Assembly: GCA_003024785.1 (NCBI GenBank)
Contig: PUQB01000890.1
Location: forward strand, 1-64,000
Reading direction: 5' to 3'
Source: Selaginella tamariscina
Lineage: Eukaryota > Streptophyta > Lycopodiopsida > Selaginellales > Selaginellaceae
Length of the DNA: 64,000 nucleotides
In this document: positions 11,679-24,718 of the stretch, one piece after another
How the letters are laid out: each line of letters begins with the position of its first letter
How positions within the stretch are numbered: position 1 is the first letter of the stretch
Notes under the pieces: model-generated
What the model was told of the DNA's origin: nothing
The model's database searches: none
Seen by the model: the letters and a program-made list of their open reading frames with translations, nothing else
Translations under genes and position numbers: made by a program

Positions 11679-12863
11679 ATGGGGTTTTGTACTACAACAA
11701 TTGGTGTGATCAACCAGGTACTATATTTTCATCATGATCGCCCGGAGGCTGGTCATTTTGGGGGGAGGAAAACGTATGAGTTGATCAAGAGGAGGTTCTA
11801 CTGGAGGAATATGAAAGCTGATATCATAGAGTACTGCAGGACTTGTGACAAGTGTCAGCAAGTAAAGGTGCCCAGGGAGAAACCAGGTGGGCTATTAGTA
11901 CCATTGCCTATTCCAGACAGGCGATGGGGCAGTATCTCTATGGACTTTGTCACCCATTTGCCAAGGACACAGAGGCAGAATGAACAGGTGTGGGTCATTG
12001 TGGACAGGTTGACAAAGTTTGTCAAGTTAGTTCCCTTGGGGAAGAATGTGAATGCATCCGAGCTGGCTACGATGTATTTACAACATGTATTTCCTATCCA
12101 CGGATTTCCAGATGATATTGTAAGTGATAGGGACTCCAAGTTCACTTCTAGCTTTTGGAGAGGCTTTTCTAAGTGCATAGAAGTGAAGCTTAAGCTGTGT
12201 AGCGGAGATCATCCCGAAACAGATGGGCAAACAGAGAGGGTGAACCAAGTTCTGGAAGATATGCTAAGGTGCACTATTAACCAGAAGGAAGGTCAGTGGG
12301 ATAAGTATATTCCATTACTCGAGTTTGCTTATAATAACAGCCAGCACAGTGGCATTGGAATGAGTCCATACTATGCTATGTTTGGACGACATCCCAAGAC
12401 AGCTTTTGAGCTCGGTTTAGCAAGTAAGAAGGCTCAAGGCAACATGGATGAGGAAGCTAAAGATCTGAGTGTTGAACTTGAAAACATTCAGAGTTTGTGC
12501 AAGAAGAACTTACAAGCAGCTCAGAGCCGAGCTATCAAGTTTGCTAATGAGCACAGAAGCTTCCGAGAGTTCCAGGTGGGGGATTATGTATATCTCCGAG
12601 TGGTATTTGCCACACATGTAAGGCGGAACACAGTTGTGGCCTTACGGAAGGGACGCAATGATAAGTTGTCTCCCAGGTACTCAGGTCCTTATGAGATTCT
12701 GGAGCGTATCGGTAAGGTGGCATATCGACTACGGCTGCCAGAAGGAGTGAGGGTGCACCCAGTGTTTCACGTTAGCCAGTTAAAGAGAGTACTCACAAGG
12801 AACGAGTCCCGGGTAGATTCTTTGTGGATGTACGAGGCTAATGATACAGGACCAATTGAGTAA
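11679..12863 (+). pseudogene. Gypsy B1 integrase
   Basis: A 394-codon frame encoding most of integrase, which inserts the cDNA into the genome. The N-terminal H-H-C-C zinc site is visible (HHDRPEAGHFGG ... CRTCDKCQQV). The catalytic core has D in SMDFVTHLP, D in IVSDRDSKF and E in TDGQTERVNQ. The C-terminal GPYEILERIGKVAYRLRLP and HVSQLKRVL blocks are typical of Gypsy elements, and the protein ends soon after without a chromodomain. Compared with Gypsy B2 around 29340-29400, the linker before the zinc site has lost a stretch. The stop lies about 35 bp before the polypurine tract. Confidence 0.92.
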
Positions 12864-12897
12864 GTTATACTGCCCTTGAGGACAAGGACTTGCTAAT

Positions 12898-12907
12898 GGG
12901 GGGAGGA
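12898..12907 (+). other. Polypurine tract
   Basis: GGGGGGAGGA lies just before the 3' LTR and is the expected plus-strand primer. The same G-rich tract precedes the 3' LTR of Gypsy B2 at 30189-30199. Confidence 0.85.
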
Positions 12908-12908
12908 T

Positions 12909-13119
12909 TGTTATGACCCATATAACGAATCAAAGAATATTCCCAGAAAGGTATAAGCTAGAATATTCCTAAGGAGCTATACCTAGATCTAAGAAGAATT
13001 AAGGGCACACTATTATTGGAAGCCTTTCTTGGAGAGCAGCGTGTGGAGACTAGAGACAGCTCGGGGGAGGTCGGGTGGTATTGTGAGGGTCTCTAGATTG
13101 TACGTAGAGGTGCCTAACA
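12909..13119 (+). repeat. 3' LTR of Gypsy B1
   Basis: 211 bp, identical to the 5' LTR by eye apart from one base fewer in a C-run. The 5-bp target repeat follows at 13120-13124. Confidence 0.95.
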
Positions 13120-13554
13120 GTACTAGCCCTAGGTCTAGGGTATGACTTGGCCACTCAAACCTTAGGGGTTAGTTGTGGTCAAGGTATCCCTTGTCACCCT
13201 AAAGGGGTTATACTCCCGGATGAGGGTGATTCCTCAAGGGGTAATTGACGATGCCTTAGCTCTGTCATGAGGGTATGTGTGAGACACATCTCCTTTGTGG
13301 AGTTAGGGCATGAGCCTATCTAAGTCTACTAGGACAGGATCCTAAAGTCTACTAGGGTTATCCTCTAGGGTTCAAGGGATGGTCATTCTAGGGGACTTAG
13401 GGTAGGACTCTAAGTCTTTTGCCTAATTGGGCCTTAAAGACTCTTAGGGTTATCTTGGAAGACTTAACGTTGCTCACATAGGGTGATGACGCCGAATGGC
13501 CACTTGGCAGCCACGTGTTGCCACGTGTTGGCCCTTTGGGTTAAAACTCTGACA

Positions 13555-16500
13555 ATTGGTATCGGAGCCATTCTTTACGGTCAGTAGGACTGCCTAAAGT
13601 GTGGTGTGTTTTAGGGTTTAGTTAGTTTTAAATTCTTAAAGTGCTTTATCACTTTCGGCTAACGTATGATCTATAATTCTTTATAGTACACCTACTTCAT
13701 AAGTGGATGTGGGTTATGGACTTGGAAGGTAGCACTTGGAAGTTAACTTCCAAGTTGTATGCTAGGTTATTTTACCTTGTGGTCATTCAAGTTACTTTAC
13801 TATATACTTCTATAAGACATGGCATGTTAATTTGTTCTGGCTTACAAACTAAGTCTTGTGAGGTGGGTCTTGTGATATCCTAAGTCTACACATTAATGAA
13901 ATTTTTTTAAGGTGTTTGGATTTGGGATAACACATTGGAAACATACAGTGTCCATTGAGATTTGGCTTAGATCAAGATTCAATATCGGTTCCAACAATAG
14001 TGTTCAAACGGGGGAAGGCTTATGTTAAATGTGCGTCTTTGACTTCGAGAGAAGGGGCATATTCAAACATAAGAGTGAACACTACATTTTGACATAAAGT
14101 GTAAAATAGGCTCTCATTATAATGCATGTTTTCGAGAGTGTAACTCTAAAAGCAAACTATGGTGCTGAACTTGTAATACAATGAAATGTTAGATATTAAC
14201 ATATGATGAATATGTTAAGTAAGTTGGTTTGAAGATCCAATGTAATCAAAGTATTGTCTGATGTTTGTAATATTTTGATGATGTTAGTTACAAGTAACAT
14301 TAGGTGGAATAGTTTACTACGTTCAAGTCACCTGATTTGAATATGTATAACTTAAAACCTTAGTTAGTTGTAAGTATGCACTTTGTATTCAAGTTAGTTA
14401 GCTCGACTAACTTGATTATGAAGTTATCTCATGTGGGATCATAAGAATGAGATAAAAAATAGATTTTGGCAGCAGATAGATTTAATGTTGCATCCTTAAC
14501 AATGCAACTTTTTGGTAGATGGCATGATCTATTAGGAGTAATGTTGGAAATATATGTTTACATTTTCAGGTTACTGAGTAATGAAGGACTTGCATAGTGA
14601 AGGCGTTTGGCACACACTTGTGCATTTTCATTATTAACTCTTTAATATTGAAATTTATAACATTGTTTGTAATGTGGGGTTTAGCTCTTGAACAAGGGTG
14701 ATTCCTTGGTTAAGAAGAGCATGATTTGGGATTCTCCACTTTGATTATCGACTAAGTAAGGAAACTTGCTAAGTTTAATAACTTATGTTGAGAATTATCA
14801 GTAAATTAATAACAATCGGATTTCCATTGGAGGTTTAAGTGCATGTACCTCCTCAAAGAGTCGATATTCGATGAGAATCAGAAGTTGGTATTATTTTTTT
14901 TAATAATGATTTCATTTTAGAGTTGAATACGATTATTCAAAAGATGGTTTCTTAACTCTGCATCATGGTCGCAAATGTGGGCACTTAAGAATAGTTCTAT
15001 TTTTTTTTTAACTCAAGGTTTAATTGTATTCCTTAGGTTAGTTATCGGTTCTATCTCAAGGTTTGATGGTGTTCCTTGAGTTTGGTTCAAAATCCTTGAA
15101 AGTGAGATATCAAGTAGTTAGATTAGTTCAAGAAGATGGTCTCCATTCTTGACGATCGTAGTTCAACGTTCCTAATGTATGGTCCAAATCCGATTTGAGA
15201 ATATGAGGTTTCCTATCACCTCATCTGTTAAGATATTTATATTTTAGACTTTGGTAAAATTTGTGACAATCTTTTCAAGATTGGTTATAAATGACTTGTC
15301 AAAGTATGGTATGATTGGTTATGATCACATGAGGTGGCCATAATCATAAAATATAAAAACTCAAGCAGACCTGAGTTCGACACTTTGGTAAAGCATTACC
15401 TCAGTGTTGTAACTTAAAACATGTTTTCAAGTTAGTTAAGAAATGAGGAGTTTCTCAATACATTACTTGAGGAGCAATGTGGTATGTTGATGATTGCTAA
15501 GTGTCTAAAGTGAATAATGTATCTTAGTTCGATGTACTGAACAAATATCTTATTCATGTTTGGGGAGATCTATTGAATTATAAAGTATGACTGAAACATG
15601 AAGTTGATATAACACTTCAGTGTTATGATAACATTTATGTGCAGGTTGATATCTTACTAAATCAGTTAGATGAACCAAACACTAGTTCATGATTCCTTTA
15701 GCGTTGAACAAAGTTCCTCGGAATACTGTTGTGACATTATATTTTCGTTTCAAAACTGAAGTTTGATTCATGTAAACTAAGACTATATCTATATTATAGT
15801 TGTAACATTTCGATAAATTGATATGATTATAAGGTTATATCTGCTAGTGTAACAATTAGTTGGTAAACTTAGGATTTGAACGTTAAAACGATCATTATCC
15901 GTTCAAGTGTATCAATATCGAAATTGCAATTATTTATAGATTAAGGATTAGGTTGAACTTGCTTGTCAAAAACACTAATTGCTTGAATTATTGGAAATGC
16001 TATACTTTGGTATAGTGTTGGGGAACATTTATTTAATTAGTTTGAGAGTTGGAAATAGATATAATGTTACAGTAGCATGAAGTATTACAAGTTCAGGGAG
16101 ATTCTTATCGTCGAAACTAAGTTTTGAAATTTGGTATTCTTAAACTTAGTGAAATAAAGAGTTAGGAAGTATTGAATGGCATCTAGTATGATGTGCTCTT
16201 TGGGGAATGAGTACAATAAGAGTGACAATTAAGAGACGTGTTATTTAAAGGTTGTCGATTGAGGCATTGGGTTGAATTTCTTGGTTTCCACATTGGTTTG
16301 CAAAAAGATATGTTGCTTAGCTAGTCCCTGAACTGGCCGGTGTTATGAAAGAGTACAAAGTTGGTTGCGAAAGACGAATGGTAGAGCTATCACACTTGGT
16401 TGTAGATTTAACTAAATTTGATTCCTATTGGGAATAAATTATGTTAACGACACACCAAGTGGATGGCATTTGGCAGGTTGGCATGACCTTGTTGTATACA

Positions 16501-17231
16501 TGTGTGTAGCTATGCGCCTCTGTGATCACTTCTGGCCAAATTGACATGTTTACAAAGAACAAGGTTTTATAAATAATACTCTTGTATCAGAAAAGAGCTT
16601 GATTCCGATAAAAATCTCATACTTAGTCTAGCGTAGCTATATATTAACTAGGGATAGATATAGTAGCAGACCCTTATGAAAAAGGGTAATGAGAAACACC
16701 GAGGGATGCAGAAATGTAAAGCTATAATATCGTAACATGTGGAGATGTGGGACCATTAAAAATTAAAGAAATGCGAAGGTGTTTGGTCAAGCATTTGAAA
16801 AGTGCTTGTTGTGCGCTAAATGATAGAGGACATCAACAGAGTTTAATATAAAGGAATAAAGAAAGTCTTTATTTCTTATTAACCAAGGGGCCGGCAACAA
16901 CACTAACTAGACACCTCCAATATAAATTCTAGTTAAGTAAAGAAATTAACTAGTGTTGTGTGCGTTAGGTGACAAACTTTGCAGATGTACAAAAGGTCTC
17001 CAAGTGACTTCATGTTGCAGGTGGTGCCTCCGGCAGCTCGGTTTACGACTTAGTGAATGACAGTTTAAAGTACTTGGTTTCGCGTAATGCAAGGGGATAA
17101 TACAACTTATGTGAACTTTTGGTTGACTCCGCATAGAGTGATATGTTAGTTTTGGTTAATTTTTTCTAACATTATCTAGTCTTGGAGTTGGACGTCAACG
17201 AGGACGTTGACATTTTCAAAGGCAAGGAGTG
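13555..17231 (+). mobile_element. LARD-like internal region 1
   Basis: Internal region of a large non-autonomous LTR element. It opens with the primer site (TTGGTATCGGAGC, 13556-13568) and ends with a purine-rich tract (AAAGGCAAGGAG, about 17218-17229) before the next LTR. About 3.7 kb, AT-rich, with no frame above roughly 75 codons and no gag or pol motif, so it would need proteins from another element. It is colinear with 18927-22658 throughout (for example 'tttcggctaac', 'ttggcttagatcaagattc' and 'ggggccggcaacaacactaa'). Confidence 0.8.
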
Positions 17232-18926
17232 TGTCATAATTTTTACTATGACTCAACCCTTTACTTTGGAGGTTGATTGTTGTTATCTACTGTACTATAT
17301 TGACGGACCCTAGATGTAGTGAGAAACAGACCTGCTTAGTGCAATTAGGTGTTTAGGGGTAGTCTGGCCGGCTCTCTTTAGATGTCTCTCTAAACGAAGG
17401 TAGCACTTACCTTCTAGAAAACCCACCTTCGATTTTGACGTTCTAGTTAAGATGAGTTTGGCATGTTAAATAGGGTTAGGAACACCCTAGGGCTGACCTA
17501 ACCCTAGGGTTGCCCTAACCCACACCCTAAAACGCCCACCCCCTTGGGTAAGGTTTAGAAGTAGGGGTTAGTGTGCAAACTCATCTCATGGGCTGGCCTT
17601 CCGTGCCAGCCCACTTACACATACATGAAAAAGAGGCTCCGTCACATAAATAAGGTAGAGTATGTAGAAGTAAGGGTTCATGGGTTCATGACTGAGCTCA
17701 TTACTCTTCTCCCGGTGCAAGCTCTAGCTTATGTCGTCAAGGCACAACCCTCTGTTGTGCCGCCCTAACTTCCATATGACAGGGGTACGTCCCACCTTCG
17801 GGGTAGTTTACCTTTAATGTTGGCGAATCCATGTCTGGGAAGTCTTGTCGGGATGCACGTTCCAAAAGGCAAAGGTTGAGGCTTGTCTCCAGCCTCATCC
17901 TCCACATCAAGCCAGGTGTAGCACTCATAGCCAAGCAAGGCACATCCGTGTCCTTGACCAACTATGGGTGTGGGATCTTATTTGACAAATTCACATTACC
18001 AATTCCTAAGGGTTCACTAAGGGGTTCTAGAGTTGGCATTTAGGAGCCATGTTTGTGGCATTTGGTGCAACTCTTAAATCTAAGGGCTATGGCATGATAG
18101 CCCACATCATGGAAGGCAGTGTCACATGGAGATGTGACCCTGGGTTAGATGTCACACGATACAATGCCCAAGGCACGCCATTTGGGGTTATGTCATGGGT
18201 TTCTCGCCAAGGGTTGGATAGTCTAACAAACAGGCATGCTAGTGCTTGCGCTAGGGTGCTAAGCCTTGGGCAATTGCTCAAGGGAGGTTAGGTCTCATAA
18301 CTAGGTGTGCTCAGGCACAATTGGCTAGGGGAGTGTCCTCCTTGGAATCCAAGGGTGAACAACTTATGCTTGTTAGCAAGAGCCTTTTCGTGAAGCACTC
18401 ACAAGGTCATATACTTAGGGTTATCCAAACCTAGCCTTAGGGAGTTTGCTTAGTAGAACACTCAAGTCCGCCTACGACGCACACTCGTGTCCTCACTAAG
18501 TACTAGCCCTAGGTCTAGGGTATGACTTGGCCACCCAAACCCTTAGGGGTTAGTCGTGGTTTAGGGTACCCTTGTCATCCTAAAGGGGTTGTACTCTCAG
18601 ATGAGGGTGATTCCTCAACGGGTAAGTGACAATGCCTTAGCTCTGTCACAGGGGTATGTGAGACACATCTCCTTTGTGGGGTTAGGGCATGAGCCTGTCT
18701 AGGTCTACTGGGACAGGATCCTAAAGTTTACTCGGGTTATTCTCTAGGGTTCAGGGGATGGTCATTTTAGGGGACTTAGGGTAGGACTCTAAGTCTTTTG
18801 CCTAATTGGGCCTCTGAGTCAGACTCTTAAGGTTATCTTGGAAGACTTAGCGTTGCTACACAGGGTGATGATGCCGAATGGCCACTTGGTAGCCACGTGT
18901 TGGTCCTTCGGGTTAAAACTCTGACA
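17232..18926 (+). repeat. Middle LTR-L of the tandem LARD
   Basis: A 1695-bp LTR starting TGTCATAATTTTTACTATGAC and ending GTTAAAACTCTGACA. It serves as 3' LTR of the region before it and, since TTGGTATCGGAGC follows at once, as 5' LTR of the region after it. Confidence 0.85.
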
Positions 18927-21900
18927 ATTGGTATCGGAGCTATCTCTACGGTCAGTAGGATTGCCTAAAGTGTGGTGTGTTCTAGGGTTTAGTTAGTTTA
19001 AATTATTAAAGTACTCTATCACTTTCGGCTAACATTTGAATTCAACGTGGAGAGTTGGTCTTGAGATTTATAACTCTTCAGAGTACACCTACTCCATAAG
19101 TGGGTGTGGGTTATGGACTCCAATGTTGAAGGTAGCACTTGGAAGGCAACTTCCAAGTTATAGGCCAAGTTACTTTACCTTATGGATGTTCAAGTTACTT
19201 TACTATATACTTCCAAAGATGTGGCGTGCTAGTTTGTTCTGGCTTACAAACTAAGTCTTGTGAAGTGGGTCTTGTGATATCCTAAGTCTACACATTATTG
19301 AAAATTTTCTTTTTCTTTCAGATGTTTGAATTTGGGATAACACATGATTTGAGAACATGACTATGTCCATTGAGTTTTGGCTTAGGTCAAGATTCAATAT
19401 CGTGACTAGGTCGATTGAGTTTGGCTTAAGTCAACATTCAATATCGAGTCCTACTATAGTGTTCAAATGGGGAAAGACTTATGTTCAGATGTGCGTCTTT
19501 GACTTCGGAAGAAGGGTATATTCAAACAAAAGAGTGAACACTACATTTTGACAGAAGTTGTAGAATGAGCTCTCATTATAGTGCATGTTTTTTAGAATGT
19601 AACTCCAAAAGCAAACTATGGTGATGAACTTATAATACAACAAAATGTTAGATATTAACATATGATGAATATGTTAAGCAAGCTAGTTTTGAAAATCGAA
19701 TGTAAATCAAAGTATTGTCTGATGTTCGCAATATTTTGATGACGCTAGCTGCAAGTAACATTAGGTGGAATAGTTTACTAGGTTCAATTGAACATGTATA
19801 ACTTGAAACCTTAGGTGGTTGTAAGCGCGCACTTTGTATTCAAGTTAGCTAGCTCAACTAACTTGATTATGAAGTTATCTCATGTGGGATCATAAGAATG
19901 AAATAAAATAATAGATTTTGGTAGCAGACAGATTTAATGTTGCATCCCTAACAATGCAGCTTTTTGGTAGATGGCATGATCTACTAAAAGAAATATACGT
20001 TTACATTTTCAGTTTACTAAGTAATGAAGGACTTGCATAGTGAAGGCGTTCGGCACACACTTATGCATTTTCATTGTTAGCTCTTTAATCTTGGAATTTG
20101 TAACGTTATTTGCATGTGGGGATAAGCTCTTGAACAAGGGTGATTCTTTGATTAAGAAGAGCATGATTTGGGATTCTCCACTTTAGTTATCGACTATGTA
20201 AGGATACTTTTTAAGTTTAATAACTTATGTTGAGAATTACCAATGAGTTACTGGAGGTTTAAGTGCATGTACCTCCTCAGAGAGTTGGTATTTGATGAGA
20301 ATCAGAAGTTGGTATTGTTTTTCAATAACGATTTCATTTTAGAGTCGAATACAATTATTTAAAAAAATGGTTTCTTGACTTTGCATCATGGTCGCAAATG
20401 TGGGCACTTAAAGAACTTATAAAATAAGTATCTTCAGTTCTTTGGAATATCGAAAAATAGAACTATTCTTGACTCAAGGTTTAATTGTATTCCTTGGGTT
20501 AGTTGTTAGTTCTATCTCAAGGTTTGATGGTGTTCCTTGAGTTGATTCAATATTCTTGTAAGTATGATATTGAGTTGCGGGATTAACTCAAGAAGATGGT
20601 CTCCCTTCTTGATGATCGTAGTTCAAGGTTTTTAACGTATGGTCCAAAGGTTTCCTATCACCTCATTTGTTAATTCTAGACTTTGGAAGTATTTGTGACA
20701 ATCTTTTCAAGATTGGTTATAAATGACTTTTCAAAGTATGGTATGTTATCTCCTTAATATTGAGTTTGGAGCGCTCAATATTGGAACTTGGTTATGATCA
20801 CATGAGATGGCCAAATCATAAAAATATAAAAGACTCAAGCAGTTCTTAGTTCGACACTTTGGTAAGGCATACCTTAGTGTTATAACTTGAAACGTGTTTT
20901 TCAAGTTAGTTGAGAAATGAGTATTTCTCAAAATGGTGCTTAAAGAGCAATGTGGTGCTTTGTGAATTACTAGGTGTTTAATGGATAATGTATTTTAGTT
21001 CAACGTGTTGAACTAAATATCTTATTTATATTTGGGGAGATCTACTGAATTATGAGATATGATTGAAACATGAAATTAATATAACACTTTAGTGTTATGA
21101 TAACATTTATGTGGAAGTTAATATCTTACTAAATCAGCTAGATGAAACCAGACACTAGTAGTTCATGATTCCTCTTAGTCTCTGAACAGTTCCTCGGAAT
21201 ACTTTCGTAACAATATTATTTCCATCTCAAAACTGAAATTCAGTTCATGTAAACTAAGACCATATATATATTATAGTTGTAGCATTTCGATAATTGATAT
21301 GATTATAAAGTTATATCCGTTAGTGTAACAACTAATTAGTAAACTTAGGATTTAAACGATAAGACGATCGATATCCGTTCAACATTATCAATATCGAAAT
21401 TGTAATTGTTTATGGATTTAGGATTAGTGAAAATGCTATACTTCGATATAGTGTTGAGAAACATTTAGAAATCAATTTAAGAGTTGAAAATAAATATAAT
21501 GTTACGAAGGGTGCAATATTCTGAGTTTAGAAAGACTCTTATCATGGAAACTAAGTTTTGAAATTTGGTATTTTTAAACTTAATGAGATAAAGAGTTAGG
21601 AAGTATTGAACGGTATTTAGTATGATGTGCTCTTTGGGGAATAAGTACAATGAGAGTGACAATTACGAGACATGTTATCTAAAGGTTGTCGATTGAGGCA
21701 CTAGAGATGGGTTGAATTTCTTGGTTGCCACAATTGGTTTGTAAAAAAAGTATGTTAGCTTATCTAGTCCTGAACTGGCCGGTGTTATGAAAGAGTACAA
21801 GCTAGGTTGAGAAAAACAAATGGTAGAGCTATCACACTTGGTTGTAGATTTAACTAAATTTGATTTCTATCGGGAATAAATTATGTTAATGACACACCAA

Positions 21901-22658
21901 GTGGATGGCATTTGGGGGGTTGGCATGACCTTGTTGTATATATTGTACAGCCATGCGCCTCTGTGACCGCCTCTGGCCAAATTGACATGTCTACAAAGAA
22001 CAGGGTTTCAGGAATAGTACTCTAGTATCGGAAAAGAGCTTGATTCCGGTAAAGTCTCATACCTAGTCTGACATAACTATATACTAAGGGGGATAGATAT
22101 AGTAGCAGACCCTTATGTAAAAAACACCGAGGGATGCAGAAATGTGAAGCTATAATATCATAACATATGGAAATGTGGAACCATTGGGAAATCAAAGAAA
22201 CGAGAAGGCATTTGGTTAAGCACTTGAGATGGACGTCAAAGTGCTTGTTGGTGTTAAGACGACATGGTCGTCAACAGCGTTTGATATTAAGGAATAAAGC
22301 AAGTCTTTATTTCTTGTTAACTAAGGGGCCGGCAACAACACTAACTAGACGCCTCCAATATAAATTCTAGTTAAGTAAAAAAATTAACCATTGTGTTGTG
22401 TGCGTCGGGTGACAGACTTTGTAGATGTGCAAAAGATCTCCAAGTGACTTCATGTTGCAGGTGGTGCCTCCAGCAGCTAGTTTACGACTCAATGAACGAT
22501 GGTTCTAAAGTACTTGGTTTCGCATAATGCAAAGGGGGTAATAAAACTTATGTAAACTCCACATAGAATGATATATAGTTTTGGTTAATTTTTTCTAACA
22601 TTATCTAATCTTGGAGTTAGATGTCAACGAGGACTTGACATTTTCAAAGGCGGGAGTG
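18927..22658 (+). mobile_element. LARD-like internal region 2
   Basis: Second copy of the non-coding internal region: primer site (TTGGTATCGGAGC, 18928-18940), about 3.7 kb of AT-rich non-coding sequence, and a purine tract (AAAGGCGGGAG, about 22646-22656) before the LTR. It differs from copy 1 by many substitutions and indels, so the two did not arise by a very recent duplication. No coding motif was recognised. Confidence 0.8.
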
Positions 22659-24092
22659 TGTCATAGTTTTTACTATGACTCGACCCTTTACTTTGGACGT
22701 GACTATTGTTACTTACTGTACTATGTTGATGGACCCTAGATGTAATAAGAAACAGGCCCGCTTAGTGCACTTGGGTATCTGGTGATGGTCCAGCCGGGTG
22801 TCATTAGGTATTTGCAGGAAACTCTAAGCGAAGCTAGAACTTACCTTCTAAAAACCCACCCCAATTTTGACGTCCCAGTTAGGCTAATTGTTTAATGTAA
22901 ATGAGTTCGGCGTGTTTAGTAGGGTTAGGAACACCCTTAGGGTTTCCCTAACCCACGCCCTAAAAACCCCCACCCCCTTGGGTAGGGTTTTAGGGTTAGA
23001 GTTAGGCTAAGTTAAAACACTCTCTCATTAACTTAATAAGGGCTAGCTAATTTAGTGCCAGCCCACTTACACATTAGGAAAAGAGGTGTAGCACTCATGG
23101 CCAAGCAAGGCACATTCGGTGTCCTTGTCTAACCGTGGCATGGATCTTGTTTGACAGGTTCACATTACCTAGTTCCTGAGGGTTCATTAAGGGTTATAGA
23201 GTTGGCATTTAGGAGCCACATTTGTGGCACTTGGTGTAACTCTTGAATCTAAAGGGCTATGGCATGATAGCCCACAACGGGAAGGCAGTGTACATGAGAT
23301 GTGACACTGGGCTAGAAGTCACATGATACAACGCCGAGGCACACCCTTTGGGGTCATGTCATGGGTTTGTCACCAAGGGGTTGGATACCCTAGTAAACAT
23401 ACATGCTTGTGTTTGCACTAGGGTGCTAAACCTTGGCATTTGCTCAAGAGAGGTTAGTCTCATAACAAGATTGCTTTGGCAACTTGGCTAGGGTGTTCTC
23501 TTAGGATCTAAGGATTGAACAACCTAAGCTCATTAGCAAAAGCCCTATCATGAGACACTTGCAAGGTCATGTACTTAGGGTTATCCAAACCTAGCCTTAG
23601 GAATTTGCTTAGCAGAACACTCGTGTTCGCCTACGGCACACACTCGTGTCTTCACTAAGTATTAGCCTAGGTCTAGGGTATGACTCGGCCACTCAAACCC
23701 TTAGGGTTAGTTGTGGTTCAGGGTACCCCTTGTCGCCCTAAAGGGTTGTACTCCCAAATGAGGGTGATTCTTCAAGGGGTAAGTGACGATGCCTTGGCTC
23801 TGTCACGGGGGTATTGTTGAAAAACATCTCTTTGTGGTTAGGGCATGAGCCTATTCTAGGTCTACTGGGACAGGATCCTAAAGTCTACTTAGGTTATCCT
23901 CTAGGGTTCAGGGGTTGGTCATTCTAGGGGACTTAGGGTAGGACTCTAAGTCTTTTGCTTAATTGGCCCCAAAGTCAACTCTTAGGGTTATCTTGGAAGA
24001 CTTAGCATTGTTCACATAGGGTGATGATGTCGAATGGCCACTTGGCAACCACGTGTTGCCATGTGTTGGCCCTTCGGGTTAAAACTCTAACA
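22659..24092 (+). repeat. 3' LTR-L of the tandem LARD, internally deleted
   Basis: About 1434 bp from TGTCATAGTTTTTACTATGAC to AAAACTCTAACA. Shorter than the middle LTR; a segment following the 'cccacttacacatt' block (about 23070) is missing. It contains a telomere-like inverted repeat at about 22958-22995. Confidence 0.82.
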
Positions 24093-24295
24093 AAGGTTAT
24101 CCTTTAGGTTCAAGGGATGGTCATTCTAGGGACTTAGGGTAAGACTCTAAGTCTTTTGCCTAATTGGGCCCCAAAGTCAGACTCTTAGGTTATCTTGGAA
24201 GACTTAGCATTTGTTCACACAGGGTGATGACGCCGAAAGGCCACTTGGCAGCCCGTGTTGCCACGTGTTTGGACCTTTGGGTTAAAACTCTGACA
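24093..24295 (+). repeat. Extra partial LTR-L 3' end
   Basis: Repeats the last roughly 200 bp of the LTR just before it, from 'aggttatcctttaggttc' to 'aaaactctgaca'. Probably the stub of a further LTR left by unequal recombination. Confidence 0.75.
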
Positions 24296-24718
24296 ACTAC
24301 AAAATATCTCCGTGTTTCATTTCTCATCTGCAAGACCCAAACTGAACAATATCTCTAGTGTTTCATTTCTCATCTGCAAGATGATTGGGTCAATCTCTTT
24401 CTTGCTGCTGATTCGTGTTGTTGTTTTCATTTCTCATCTACAAGATGATTGGGTCGATCTCCTTCCTGCTGCCGAGTTCTTGTACAACAACACGGTAAAC
24501 TCATCCATAGGTGTGTCGCCATGTGACGTTTTTGTGTTCCATGTTTCTTTGTCATCCATAGGTGTGTCCGCATGTGACGTTTCGTGTTCCATGTTTCTTC
24601 ACGGAACTGTCACCATGTAACGTTTCGTGTTCCATGTTTCTTTGTCATCCATAGGTGTGTCGCCATGTGACATTTCGTGTTCCATGTTTCTTTGTTGGAG
24701 CCTTATTCATGTTCCTTC
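24296..24718 (+). pseudogene. Gypsy A integrase remainder with minisatellites
   Basis: Resumes the pol frame cut at 6384. The sequence reads HLQDDWVDLLPAAEFLYNNT and SSIGVSPCDV, integrase core residues downstream of the catalytic E. A short 'tttctcatctrcaagatgat' block is repeated three times (24318-24450). A unit of about 50 bp containing 'catccataggtgtgtc' and 'gtttcgtgttccatgtttct' is repeated about four times (24505-24700). These local duplications destroy the frame. Confidence 0.75.

Larger units (their letters stand above)
8319..13119 (+). mobile_element. Gypsy B1: young Ty3/Gypsy retrotransposon
   Basis: A complete 4801-bp structure: LTR (8319-8530), primer site, gag, protease, reverse transcriptase-RNase H, integrase, polypurine tract, LTR (12909-13119). 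The LTRs begin TG and end CA and differ, as far as I can read, by one C in a C-run (212 versus 211 bp), so insertion is recent. Flanking 5-bp direct repeats are GTAGT (8314-8318) and GTACT (13120-13124), one mismatch. Protease, RT, RNase H and integrase order defines Ty3/Gypsy. No chromodomain is visible after integrase. Despite its youth the coding region has several frame changes, so it looks non-autonomous or mis-sequenced. Confidence 0.95.
8061..13554 (+). repeat. 5' LTR-L of the tandem LARD, internally deleted and split by Gypsy B1
   Basis: Starts TGTCATAG at 8061 but jumps at once to 'tgctaaaaccttggcattcg', a mid-LTR position, so roughly the first kilobase is missing. It continues to 8318, is interrupted by Gypsy B1, resumes at 13120 and ends 'gttaaaactctgaca' at 13554. 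A TTGGTATCGGAGC primer-binding sequence follows directly, so this LTR belongs to the internal region 13555-17231. Confidence 0.75.

Noticed and set aside
13555-17231. Hidden gag-pol or host gene in the LARD internal region
   Set aside because: No frame exceeds about 75 codons and no zinc knuckle, protease, RT or integrase motif was found in either strand; the second copy shows no shared reading frame.
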